Shown piece after piece: positions 52,450 through 64,000 of a DNA stretch of 64,000 nucleotides. This DNA comes from Branchiostoma floridae (taxonomy: Eukaryota > Chordata > Leptocardii > Amphioxiformes > Branchiostomatidae). The position numbers and the translations under genes were made by a program. The notes under the pieces were generated by a model, which worked only from the letters and a program-made list of their open reading frames with translations, ran no database searches and had not been told where the DNA came from. The stretch is from assembly GCF_000003815.2 (NCBI RefSeq), contig NC_049984.1, positions 12,397,186-12,461,185 on the forward strand, read 5' to 3'. Position 1 is the stretch's first letter. Each line of letters starts with the position of its first letter.

Positions 52450-54539
52450 TTTGGTTGGCAACAATGTACAGGATTTCACTACATACAGCTAACCTTGACA
52501 CAACTGCCATTCTTCACACACACGTTCGGCCTTCCCCTTCATAGCAGTACTAGTGTTATCAAATTACACCAAACTTTTCTGAAATCATGTTCTTCAGACT
52601 ATGCATTTAGACCTACCGCTACGGCCACTCCAGCAGGTATACCTGTCGCATTATCGTAAACCTTAATACATCACTGGAAACTCTTAAGGAATGCATCAGG
52701 CTCCTAAGGTGCCTTCAGGTCATTGCGATACAGCACCCCCGGAGTCTACGAGGTCTCAAAACTTGTACTTGAGCCTTCTTGGAGCAATCATCTGGCAAGG
52801 TGAATCAGGGTCAGTATGGCAGAACGTTTTAAAGGCTTACTCATTGATCCGCGACTTTACCATGACTGCGGGGGTCAGTGACCCGTCTGAGCGCTGCCAC
52901 CATTTCCTGTCGATTCTGCTCTGTCTAAATCTCCATTCTTTCATGTTAAAACAATGCGTTCTCATGCAACAAGACGCTAAATCGATTTTTCGGCGCGAGA
53001 GAAAAAACACAAGAGCCATCGACTCAAAGTCCGTGCAATCCATCTGCAGCCGCATTAGCGTAGGAGAAACCATCAAATAAAGGCGCGAAAACCACCTGCT
53101 CTCTCCGGGAGGTTCAAAAGCCTCCACTGGTTCAAACAGGCGCCACGGGCTCTGACTTTATCGTTTAATCTCAGGGGTTTGTCTGTGTTTTCCCCATCGC
53201 CATCTTAGATAAGCCGCTAATAGGGAAACCTTATACAAATATATTCTGTAGAAGGATTCAGACTCCGTTAGGGTGTAGAAAATCTGGAGACATATCGTTT
53301 GGACTATTTCAGAAGTTTCGGGTGACGTAATGAAGAATCCATTTCTTCAGTAGGGGTGTTGGTTAAAAAAACGATTTGATTGATATCAGAATAAATTCTT
53401 TATCATAATAAGTTTTTATCTCATGAAATATCATGGTCATTTCATTCCAGTCTGTAGCGTCCCCGCAAGTTCGCCTGATTACATAGTTTAGGTTCCGTTC
53501 ACAAAATAGCGTCACCTTGCGAAAATTAAGGAAAATGAAAGTCATCATCACAGCTATCATTCTGTATATGGTAATATCATAAATCGCAACTGATTACTAA
53601 ACAGCTAAAACTACATGAAAGGAAGCACATCTGAAGATCAAGTTTGTTATTTTAGCATACACAGAAAAGTATAGGTCACGAATTACTGTAAAAGGCTTTT
53701 TAATTTCGTGGCAGGGAAAAATGGAGTGTTTTAAGTTCGCGGTAGAAACTGCCATGCATTTTTTTCTGTATAAGGGGAAATGTTTGCGGTGGTTTTGATT
53801 TCGTGGTGAAAAACGCGAACATAAAGCCGCCGCGAACATTTCATACAAAATCGGTAGGATGTAGGACAAAATTTTCCTACGATTCAGATGCAGCCTATTC
53901 ATTATCTACGTCTAAAAAGTACCACAGAAATACCGACGCAGGTTATGCTAACTCCTTCTCTAGTCCTTCTTGCCCAGGGGATATTTTTCCGCTGTTCTAC
54001 CGACTAACGTAAGCCACGGCCTTGGTTTCTAACCGTGGCTCTCCTTTTATCTCCTGGTGCCTTACACAGAGTGATTTAGAGCGTTGCCTGGGGCGAAAGT
54101 TCAGAGCCGAACGTCCAGAGAACATGGAAACGTAATAAATGTGTCTCAGCCAAAATATCTCGCGAAGTCCCGCAGATCCTAGCTTGGAGGATCGTTTCTC
54201 ACCGCGGGTGGTGGGATAACCATGGTGAGAACGCGCTAAGTCTGTTTCTGACCAATGATTTATCATTCATGGCCTTTCCCGATAGTCGTCTTTAAAAAGG
54301 GCCTAACCTACCCAAGGGACTCCTCTCTAGAACAGTACAGGGTCTTAGAGAAGAAGGGTCTTAAAGTGCATACTAGTATTATAATGTCTATGATTATGAT
54401 AGGCAGATAGATAGCGTTATGTGGCCATACTTTCGTGCGTGGAATATTCAGAGTTTCTCGTATATCTTGTTCAATTTTAGTTCATCAGTTATGCAAATAA
54501 GGTTTTGATTATCATTACATGTGCCAATGGATGAACGTG
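52450..54539. other. Noncoding with one repeat
   Basis: No supportable exon. Contains the TTCGCGGT repeat at 53670-53845. Confidence 0.4.
53670..53845. repeat. TTCGCGGT/ACCGCGAA repeat, copy 2
   Basis: TTAAGTTCGCGGTAGAAACT, GTTTGCGGTGGTTTTGATTT and CGCGAACATAAAGCCGCCGC GAACATTTCAT: direct and inverted arrays of the same core. Confidence 0.7.
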
Positions 54540-54745
54540 ACTAGCACAGCACCATTGGACCCGAACCAAACCATACTTTCAATTCTCCAAGTATCTTTTT
54601 ACACCACTCCCACCTTACATGCTGCAATTATGCAATATTCATATTACTGTGGAAAGACACACGAAGACAAACAAACAAACAAACAAACAAACAAATAAAT
54701 ACAAGAATTAGAACTGATTACAAAACCTCCGTTTTAACAGATGTA
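54540..54745 (+). repeat. CAAA-tail interspersed family, copy 3
   Basis: GCACCATTGGACCCGAACCA, CTCCAAGTATC, TTACACCACTCCCACCTTAC and CATGCTGCAATTATGC, then seven CAAA-type units and GATTACAAAACCTCCGTTTT. It is the most complete copy in the window. Confidence 0.78.
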
Positions 54746-56260
54746 CCGCCGTTTTGATGTCGACATAGGCTGAATTTAGTTCTATGTTCAGCTGTTGTCC
54801 ATTTGACCAGCGGTGGCTGCATTCCCCATGTTCCCCGCACTCCTCAGGTTCCACGTCAATGGAAAACAGACTGAAATAAATCGAGGTCTTTCCTCTTTAT
54901 CCTTTTCTTCCTTCAAGTCGGCCGCAATAAAAGCTGGTGTAAATCATGTAAGCCTCGTGGTGCCGATAGGGCAACAGCCAAGAGGGACGCGCGTATGGAG
55001 GGGTAACAAGGAGCTTTAAATAATGAAACATCTAAACCACGAAAAAACTATGCAATGTATCTTCATTCGCCCATAACATCAAGGTCTGCCTCCCACAAAT
55101 TATTCATGAGATAGACGTTTTTCTCCTGTGAAGGGCAGAGCCATTGTGTCGTCCATCAATCTCTCCTGCTACGACTGGATTCAGGTAGCTGACTGCAGTC
55201 ATCTATCAATATCTATCTTTCAGGCCAGAAACTGTATGTTATAAAGAAATGATGAACTGACATGTCTCAAAATAGAAGACAAGAACACCAAATCGGCCCA
55301 CTGCTGTAGTCTCCTAAGTTGGATAAAAATCATTATGGTTCAATTAATAGATGTAGAAATGATTAATGACAATGATAAATCGCAAAAGGAAGCTATAGTT
55401 ATGTGAACGTTCGTTTTTGTCATCCATTTTTCTTCAATTCTCACATTATTCTATGTATAATCCATCTCAGCCCGTCCCTTGAGCACACGTCCTTTGTTGT
55501 TTAAGAGTAGTATATAAGAACATATATCTTTAATCTCAGAGAGAGGAGGAGGTACCGCGACCTTCCAAAGAGATGCGGTCCTGGCACTCATGATGGACGA
55601 TAGGAAGGAGACAAAGAGACAAGATAATCCACAACATCGGTTCTGACTGTCTCGGCGGAAATCAGGAGCGGGAACTATGCATAGAGATCAGATCGGTAGG
55701 AGATCTCGATACAACAGGGACCGGAGGGATATCCTTGCGTCGGGTAGAAATAGAAAGAAATTGAGGAATGAAAAGATCATGAAGGACCTAGGAAGAATGT
55801 ACAATACCACCCTTAACAGGGAAGAAGGCCTACGTGGCAAACTTTCCGGCACTCCGGCACTTCAGACCTGTCATCATCTCATAACTTTGTTGGTGTAGCC
55901 ACTGTAATTACTTGATATTGGACCAAAGCCAAAACCAGACTACCGATTCTCCAGGCATCCTTTAGCACCACTTCAAAGTGATGCTATTAACACGAGATGA
56001 AGGCAACTAGGACTGCACATTTACTACTACTGTCATTACATTAAAGTTTATATTTGAAAGTTGAATAGTTCACCCAAAGGGAAACCAACCTCGACGACGC
56101 GAAATTACCTGCTTAATGGAAAGAGGGTTTCTTAAGTGCTGCCTAGGGAACGCCATTTTGACGGTCGACGGACCTCTATTCCTAAAGTGCAACTTTACGA
56201 TAGTCTAGTGAGACAGAGGCCGAATAAATCAGGCTTGTGAACTTGTTCTGTCACCATCGT
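54746..56260. other. Noncoding
   Basis: No supportable exon. A diverged CAAA-tail family fragment lies near 55918-56000 (AAGCCAAAACCAGACTACCG). Confidence 0.4.
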
Positions 56261-56294
56261 AGGCCACAGCAAGTAGATTTTATGGATGGCATCC
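56261..56294 (-). repeat. Dispersed repeat core, copy 5
   Basis: GGCCACAGCAAGTAGATTTT then ATGGATGGCATCC: the inverse of the core at 52419 and 46731. Confidence 0.7.
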
Positions 56295-56314
56295 AATATG
56301 GATGGCTACAAAGT

Positions 56315-56455
56315 AATAATAATAATAATAATCATCTGGTGTATTTTGCCAGCCAGTAGGTACCCAGTATGAGTAATGAGGCTGTTTAACGTGGTCGAGG
56401 CACCTCCTCGAGCACGGGACCCCCGTTTTACGTCCCTCCCGGAAGACGATACGTG
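56315..56455 (-). mobile_element. Truncated SINE, family 1, copy 3
   Basis: The body segment GTCGAGGCACCTCCTCGAGC followed by ACGGGAC...TTTTACGTCCC matches 58503-58555. The tRNA head is absent. A (AAT)n tract at 56315-56332 may be the tail. Confidence 0.65.
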
Positions 56456-58424
56456 ATGGACAAAGTAAAAAAGATGGACGAATTTGATGCCTAATTTTTT
56501 TAGACCATGTACGTTGTAACTAGAAATGTAGGGACAAAATACCGTATCACCACCGACAGATATCTAATTCCTGAATTCATGAATAGGGGATTAATCTACT
56601 AGATTTAAGCAAGGAGGTCCTTTTTTCAACCTCCTTGATTTAAGTACGAAGACCCTCGTTGAAGGTTGATGGGCATAGCTAAGCTCATGTCAAATACGTC
56701 AACGAGTGGAGGCTTGTAAACGTTTTGACAAGTAACCCATGAGAAAGCGAGGGTCAGCATGGGGAAATCACGATTACATCACCCATCCATCCCACCTGCC
56801 TGTTAACACATTAACCTTACTGCCCGTATTCTCGAGAGGAGAATAAACTACGGAAATAGGACAGTTTACTCAACGTCAAAATACTTACGGGAATACAATA
56901 TATCTTGTCTAGACAACACAGGATGTGAAGCGTTTAGTTTACGATTTATCATAGAAGACGTGTGGAAGAGTAATGAACATGTCAAACATTGGCGACAGGG
57001 AAGTTTGTTAATTGGGGTTGTGCACATATAAGATATATACATTTTTAGATAGTAACAAAAATGTGAAATTGCCCATATCGTTTTAACTTGTCAAAAACTA
57101 TGGATATATTTGTATGTAACTCAGACAGGCTTATCAACCTTGTTGTAACTACTGGAAAGTAATCGTTCTGTTCACAATCATTACAAAAACAACATCAAAT
57201 ATCACTTTCTCTACTTTTCCACTGGTGTTCTTTTTTTGACACAGAAGTACTGCAGGTTGGTTAGGTTTGGGCACGTACCATGTTTGAAGTGAATATTTAC
57301 CTCATTGGTCCATCAGCCTTTCTGATTCTATCACACAAGTTGTACGGAAATTCAATACTACTTTAGGTTTTTGACAACAACAACAACAACAAAATATCAC
57401 TAATCAAGGTGTACCAGTTGCTCGTAAAAGTCAAAGGTAACATGCTCGATGCTCACAGCCAGCCATCTGGGATGTTTATCGTGGAACAGTATTGCAAGGA
57501 ATGCTGGGATAGCTGTCTGACCTCCTCTGGTGGTAACCTGCTGTGGTTAAAACAGTCCCCACTACTGTAGCCGTTGCTGAGACGTACCTTTCAAACTGAC
57601 TCGGTGACCCCACGGAACCTACCACAGAGTTTACCCTTTATCGGTGCGCGTTCCGAGCTGTCATGACATGAGACGATACAGAACCGTGCCACAAGTGCTC
57701 GCTCTTCGGGTCACTACGGTCACTATGCACAAAATGCACCCGCGGACACGATTTAGCTTTGAATAAGAAATTGAAAATGAAAAATTAATGTGAGCTCGAG
57801 TGAGTTTAGCTCAAATTAACTCGCTCAAACAGATGTTCGTTGAAGAGAATGCTTCGGAGCAATTTCCCCAGCTCAGTGGACCATGGCTTAATAAAGTGTC
57901 CAAGCAGCTTTACCGGTGGCACAAGATAGTAGTTTTTTCGCAGTGCAGTCATCTCAAATGATATCCATGTCTTACATCCATCTACCTATATCTCCCCGTA
58001 TTTCCAGACCACACACTGCGCCGCATAGAATCAGCTTCAGAAATTCTTCACGTATCCCCCCAGTTGAGCCCACCGTAATGCCTATAGATGAAAGGTCGTG
58101 GTACAGCGAGCTGAGTTAATCAGTATTTCATTACATCACGAGCAGCAGATAACGCAGGTATTTTGTATAGATTTTGTCTCGGTGACAGTTTAATGCTGCG
58201 CACTGCCACGTCAGTGGTATAATTGGAACAAATGCCCATGTAATGATATATACAGGGCGCGAAATGCACCAGTTTATATGATAGACTGTCATTAAAAGAA
58301 ACCCTCAGTATCTGTAGGAAGATTGAGTGTGGCCCATACCGTTATGCTAGCCCATTTCATACCTGTCGAATGACTTCTCGTTCGTTCAAACCCTTGTAGT
58401 GCCTAGTGGCACATAGGATCCGTT
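56456..58424. other. Noncoding
   Basis: No supportable exon. A short (CAA)n tract lies at about 57375-57391. Confidence 0.4.
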
Positions 58425-58672
58425 AACTTTCCTTCCTGTTTTAGTAGCAGGATATATTTTTACAGGGAGGTGTTGCTAGCCCTTCGGCTTCGCCTTTAAC
58501 GCTCTAGCTCGAGGCACCTCCTTAAACACGGGACTCAGATTTTACATCCCGTCCAAAAGACGGATGCAGCCCCAACAGGGATGTCCTGACCCGGGATTGA
58601 ACCGGGGTCTCCAAGTTACCAACTGATCATTGGAACCAGAAGCTGCTACCAGTTGAGCTACAGAGGCATCCA
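58425..58672 (-). mobile_element. tRNA-derived SINE, family 1, copy 2
   Basis: On the minus strand: A-box-like TAGCTCAACTGGTAGCAG, B box GGTTCAATCCC (about 58593-58603), body GGGGCTGCATCCGTCTTTTG and GGACGGGATGTAAAATCTGA, then TCCTGCTACTAAAACAGG at the 3' end. It is better preserved than copy 1. The region between A and B boxes is too long for a functional tRNA. Confidence 0.88.
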
Positions 58673-60090
58673 TCCTTTTTTTTCATATTGAACGCCATAT
58701 CTTGACACGACAATGAATTGGATAATGTTTTGACTAGTCATCGTTGAGTGACGTATCAATCACATGTCGGACGGTCGACAGCAAATACTGTAGTAGCAAG
58801 AAGACAATTTTCGGTGCATTCTATCTTACATTTTCTTCTTATCTCAGAAGGATGATGTATGAGAATGAGTGGTTTTATTTGTTTGGCATCTGAATTGTAC
58901 CCGTATTACGTTAAGTTCCGTATTATCTAAAGCACTTCCTCTCTAAATATTTCACACGGATTACCCGGATCATAACGACCTGATTCAACTAATCCAGTCC
59001 TAATCCTGTTGGTCACGTTGTCCGACCTTTCTCTGCTACATGCTCTGTATATTCCAGAATTGATTCTACCCTTTTGTTTCCGCGTTTCTTTTACCCGTGC
59101 TCTAACTCCGTACACTGATTGACTGCTCTGATCGTTTTCCACGTGTTTCCGAATATGGAGTTCTGGGTCAAAGCGTAATCAAATCAAATATCACTCTACG
59201 GGGGCGTATGTAGGTTACAAGGTACCCGTTCAACCCCATCCTGCATTCAAAGGGGATGAAATGTTCTCAGAGGTTTGATGTTCGCGCTTTTCGCGGTGGA
59301 ACTCAAAACCACCGCGCGCCTTTATAGTAAAGCCATGTGTCAACCAAGAACTGACAGTACCACCGACAATCATTTTATCCCCATTTTCAGCTTTATGAGT
59401 ACTGTATACTATAGTATATATTGTATATGTTGATGAACTATGAAGAATCTTGCAGAGATGTATATGGTTTAAATTTAATTCCATCTTGTAGAAATGCTTA
59501 TGGTGTAAATATGATTCATACGTGATATGTGCGTTGATATTAGTTTTATGAGATTAGAGAGAATTTTATAACGATGAAATCTTAAGCATTTGAGTCAGTA
59601 AACAACTTTTATTGACCTTTGACCTCAACTCATTTGAAGCGTTTTAGATTTTGTCAAATTCTTAGATTCATGACAATTTGTAGTTGATAAACCAAGTTAT
59701 AGCAAGCAGTCCTTTGATGACACATGTCTTTTGACATCGAGAATTCAAGATGGCGGAGGTTAATGAAGGTCGTCCATTAGCTGGGTTGTGGGTATCGTCT
59801 TATCGTCTAACATTTTGATTAGATTAAAAACCAAGGAGGTTAAAAAGGAGATCAAACGTCATGCCTTTGGGCTTATACCTGATAGCTTGGTTTTCTTAGA
59901 ATGAATTAGAAGTTTTCTTAGAACTTGGTTCCGTTACACTTGTGGCTATATAGTAAAAATGGCCAAAAGCGCGACGAAGACCAAGCGGCTTGTTTCAGAT
60001 ACTATACTATTCATCTACAGCTAGCAAGACCTACCCACACTCCAAATAACATCACAAACCATCCATAGCTTCCAAACTTACTGAGTGGTG
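58673..60090. other. Noncoding with a possible start-codon motif
   Basis: CAAGATGGCGGAGG at 59746-59759 has the YY1-type start-site form, and its ATG (59750) reads MAEVNEGRPLAGLWVSSYRL then TF stop. No downstream exon was found. A short copy of the TTCGCGGT repeat is at 59275-59325. Confidence 0.3.
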
Positions 60091-60094
60091 GCCT

Positions 60095-60262
60095 ACTCTC
60101 CAAGCAGGGGTTCGGCTCCTTTTCGACGTGTTTTAGGCGTTTTGACAGGTTTTCTATTTTGTACCACTTTCTTTATGTCCGCAAGCCAATCGCATAAGAA
60201 AACGGTTAAGTAGAAAGCCCACCAAAAAAGCCTAAAGCCAAGTCGAAAAACAGCCGAATCCG
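60095..60262. mobile_element. Diverged MITE, CTCCAAGCAG-terminus family, copy 5
   Basis: The left end TACTCTCCAAGCAGGGGTTC continues GGCTCCTTTTCGAC. The right side GCCTAAAGCCAAGTCGAAAA plus ACAGCCGAATCC mirrors it imperfectly, and the outermost right terminus is lost. Confidence 0.55.
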
Positions 60263-63000
60263 ATGAACCTATGGTTGGATAGTATTCTGGCCAAAATATG
60301 ACCGAAACACGGATACGCAGAGAGACACCCCAAAAGAATCAATCACCACCGGAATACAATGAGGCACATTTTCGATACCTCTGACGTTATAATACAAAGT
60401 TCATATAACAGTTATGTAAGTAATCAATCATATTGTCCAGACCATACAGCAGAAATCGTTAGTAAAGGCTTATTGAAAAGGCCGGGGGAAACGCTTAGTC
60501 ACTCTCAGCAAAAAGTCGGGCCTGTTGGGACGCCGCCTCAAGAAACAGGGTGCAATAGAATTGATTCGCTATCAGGAAACAAGCAAACAAGCCCCAAAAG
60601 TCGGACTGACAGCCTGCTAAGCGAGCAGCCCACACAAGCAGGTGTCTCATGAAGGATCAGGTAGCAAGAAAACGGCCCATAGAAATAAGTATGAAATAAT
60701 AATAAAAAAACGTCTTACCTTCTTACGGCGTCCGGCCCCGTGACACTAAGAATTTTTACAATCCCCCCGTGTTGACCGACCTCCTCGCGGCCCGTTGTGC
60801 CCCTAGCCTGGTCTTGTCAGACGACAATTCCGCACCTTTGTTCAAGTCCTTGCTGCGTGACGAAACCGGGCTGCGCGCGCAGTTTTCCCTTAGACGTCCC
60901 GCCTATCAGGGGGTGTCAGGCAGTCGGTATCTGTGGCGAGATAGGATATAGAACAACCAAAGTCCATTACACGTGACTTATTATAAACGTGGAGATTAGA
61001 GTCTCGCAGCGAACATTTTTTTCCACATATATTTCAAATAAGACATTTTCGAGTAGGCTTTGCCTTTCACACGCATCTCTGTACACACCATGATCGTTTC
61101 TGCGCACTACTAAAGGCAATACAGTCCTGTTGGCTTCCTCTGCTTACAAACATTTAAGAATTTCACCATCCATCCGGCACCCTTTCCTTACAGCCATCCT
61201 TTTCAGTAATCTATGGCTTTCTTTAAATGTCAGTGTTTAGCTGTAATAGCAGTCCAAGGGCAAACAAAATGGCCGGGGATTAAGTTCAACGCTCCTGGAA
61301 TAGGCAGAAACGCACGGCATCTCCATGTATCTCAATGCAGAATTCTAGAAATAGATGTCTGAACCTTAAAAAGCTATAAAGACTTATGGAGGTCTCCTGA
61401 ACGGTTCAACTGATAAAATGTCCTGAAATTCTGCCGTGCAGTCGAATTTAGGACAACGCCGAATAAGGGCAGGTCTGTGAGTCTTCAATAGTGGTAGAAT
61501 AAACGATGTGACATTTCAGAAGTGGCTAACTGAGGAAAAGAATGGTTGTGAGGGAAGGGGTGAACCGTTCTCGACACTCTTACGCTTACACAACTGATGC
61601 GTTTGTTCTCATCACGTAAAAGTGATCTCAAGCCAGTTTATACTAGCTTACTGGCAAGCTAATCTTTCACTGTTTGTGAAAGAGGCATTTCTTTTTTGAA
61701 TGAGCACAATGAACAGTGGACCACCTCGTCATAAGGACTGCAACCCTTTCTGGTAGCATATTGTTGCACATACCAAAAAAACACTCGAAACATAATCCTG
61801 TTCATGAAGGTATTGGCGAAGACCTCTCCTCATGGGTTGATGGAATTCTATGTTAGAAGTTAAAACGAATCCTGTGTCCAGTATCTAGATCCTTGCCAAT
61901 ATCTGAACCGCACTTTTTGGACTTAAAGTATCCCTGCATCTTTCCAATCCCTTAAACATTCCCATTACCCTTCCCCATTTCCTCCATAGATGTCATCATC
62001 TCCAAGCTATCCTTATATCTCCTCAGAACAGCAGCAATAAAAAGTTATGAGCCTCCAAGCAGGTAATAATCTCTTCTGTGTCATGAATATGTTGGTAATA
62101 TTCTGTGACCCACACGCCCTATCTCACTCGTATATATAGGGTTACACAAGACCGGCTGTTCCAGTTGTCCGGGTAACGTATAGCGCGGTTTTCTGTCTGC
62201 AGCACTGATACCGAGCGATAAGGGACAGCCGTCTCGGTGATGGAGCTAAGTTGTCCCGAGGCCGAGACCGATAGCCCGTCTGGTCGTAAATCAGCGGGCT
62301 AAACTCACCAGTTTTCCCCTGCTGATGTTATAGCTCACGATCAGCCATGATTATCTGTTTTCTTCTGGAGAGTAGGATAATCTGATTAGCGGAATTTACG
62401 GGGATCGCCACGTCGTTGATCCTAGAGATAATGCCTTCAAATTGCTAACTGTAGTGGCAAGTAATGAGGTGTGTCCTCTTTCAGGAGATAATTCAACGTT
62501 TGGCTACAAATAAGACTTTTGATATTGTACGGAAGAGGCGTAAACAATGGAAAGCGACACAATATTGGTATTTATCGCAGGTAATGTTCCATGTCTCTCT
62601 GAGAGGTCCAAATTAGTCACAGCTTTCATGTTAGGTATAGTCACTCGCTCACATACAGTACAAGCCATCATGGACTGCTACAATCCTTTCTTGATGGTAA
62701 GAAATGGTGTGAGAAACTGCCACTTAGGGTCAATATATTGCCATATTTTGCAAACCCGTAAATGCGCAGCTGCCCTTTCAGCAGGCGCAGCTTTGTGGAG
62801 CGGTACGTGAGTGATTTTAGACATACTCAGCAACACGGCCATTCTGTACTCACGAACTTTGAACAGAGAAAAGAATACTTTGTAGAACGAAACTTTGCAG
62901 CAAGCCTACCTCGTGTGTGTGGGGAGGGGGGGGGGCACAATTCCCTGTATTGATCATGAAATGTCACCAACACTGGGCACAAGGATGACTTTGGCATTAC
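60263..63000. other. Noncoding, about 2.7 kb
   Basis: No supportable exon. A single family-like terminus (CTCCAAGCAGG at 62054) lacks a partner. A TATATATAG box occurs at 62132, but nothing else around it supports a promoter. Confidence 0.35.
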
Positions 63001-63145
63001 CTAATTGTCAAAACGAGCCAAACGATACTTGAAAATCTCCACATCCGCTTTATATTCACACAACTGCGGATGCACACAAACTCAAACAAACAAACAAACA
63101 AACAAACCGATTACAATATCTCCGTTTTCGCGGAGTTAACAACTG
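63000..63145 (+). repeat. CAAA-tail interspersed family, copy 4
   Basis: CGAGCCAAACGATACTTG, an ACACAAACTC block, (CAAA)5 at about 63085-63106, and the best-preserved 3' end GATTACAATATCTCCGTTTT CGCGGAG, whose CTCCG/CGGAG forms a small hairpin. Confidence 0.75.
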
Positions 63146-64000
63146 AGCACAAATTCATCACCAGTTTTTAGGACTTGTCCTACGACATGCAAAGCGTATC
63201 ACAAATGTGTCATTTGTTCACATCACGCAAAAAATCAACAGCTATAAGTTCTGCATTGATTTTGACAAAGATGAACAGTTTCCGTTCCCTATCTACATGT
63301 GGAAATGCGAACCTTATCTCCAGCAGCAAGCCAGCGATGCTGCAGCTGATACTGGGTACCGGCTCCCTCTCCGCGATATGCCAGAGTTGTAGAAAGTTAT
63401 AACGACAAAAATGATGATGGACGTCATACATGATATCTGATGTTCAGAATCACAACCTTTAGCCACAGAACGAATACGGGTAGATATATACGAAGGGGGG
63501 GGGGGATAATATGCCAAAGAGGAGGCCCGTGGGATATAAACAAAACAAGCACGGTCACTGTTATGCAGATTGTGGAAGAGATCTGACTATGTCTGCCTCA
63601 TGTACGCTTGATCTTCTTGCTAAATACATACGTCGCATCCCTATTATCACCTGTCAGGTTTCACCTTTTGTTAATTGGATTACTTACGTTGTCTTTACTT
63701 CCGCGGCGACTACACGATTGAAATATTGACAAGAACTGACTATGTACAGTCATTCGCCTTTGACATATTACCCGCCATACATTTTGCCACGGATGCCTCC
63801 TTAGAATCGTAAACCCGATTACTTAGCTTGATGACGATGACTGGTTAATTCAAACAACACACAATCACTTAAGTACAATCCTCATAGCAACCTTAAGGCT
63901 AAATTGACAGGATGGTTTAAGTTACAATAAGAAGCATCAGTAAGCAAGGTCACGATGTGTGAAATGGGGCTCTTTGTGGGCCGAAAGCTGTAAAAGCCTG
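63146..64000. other. Noncoding to window end
   Basis: Overlapping open frames on both strands at 63175-63517 lack any family signature. Nothing else recognised. Confidence 0.35.

Noticed and set aside
62132-62141. TATA box (TATATATAG) as a promoter
   Set aside because: TA-rich octamers are common in this AT-rich DNA and no coding exon follows.

Overview
The window looks like about 64 kb of animal nuclear DNA, most likely an invertebrate deuterostome such as amphioxus (Branchiostoma). Three things point there: one spliced gene whose protein matches vertebrate NETO1/NETO2 domain by domain, dense small non-autonomous DNA transposons with tRNA-derived SINEs, and a 100-N assembly gap. The species assignment is an inference; no marker gene proves it. 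Nothing in the window is bacterial or viral in organisation.

The one gene that can be reconstructed lies on the minus strand between about 4.9 and 10.5 kb. Seven exons (10295-10453, 8807-9055, 8231-8257, 7591-7724, 6790-7027, 6059-6178, 4918-5630) join through consensus splice sites with matching phases. They give 1,640 coding bases, that is 545 residues plus a stop and one split first codon. The order is CUB1, CUB2, LDL-receptor class A, one membrane segment and a cytoplasmic tail ending in a class I PDZ ligand (STTV). This is the NETO architecture, the kainate-receptor auxiliary subunit family. The signal-peptide start is not settled: either the ATG at 10520 is used, or a separate upstream exon supplies it. 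A phase-neutral 27-nt microexon sits between the two CUB domains and is followed 53 nt downstream by a 64-nt (TA)n tract.

The first 102 bases may hold the last codons of a plus-strand gene that converges on NETO. From 10.5 kb to the right edge I find no further confidently assignable host gene. A CpG-rich block near 39.2-39.6 kb, a signal-peptide-like ORF at 42.8 kb and three ATG-containing YY1-type motifs are weak leads for first exons or promoters.

The rest is intron or intergenic DNA carrying mobile elements: a 5'-truncated LINE (18.17-19.31 kb); a MITE family with termini reading TNNTCTCCAAGCAG, two copies with 9-bp and one with 8-bp target duplications; a second family with TAGCCTG termini; several foldback elements; two SINE families; a 27-bp minisatellite of about 20 units (24.6-25.2 kb); and four or more interspersed repeat families recognised because copies recur within the window.
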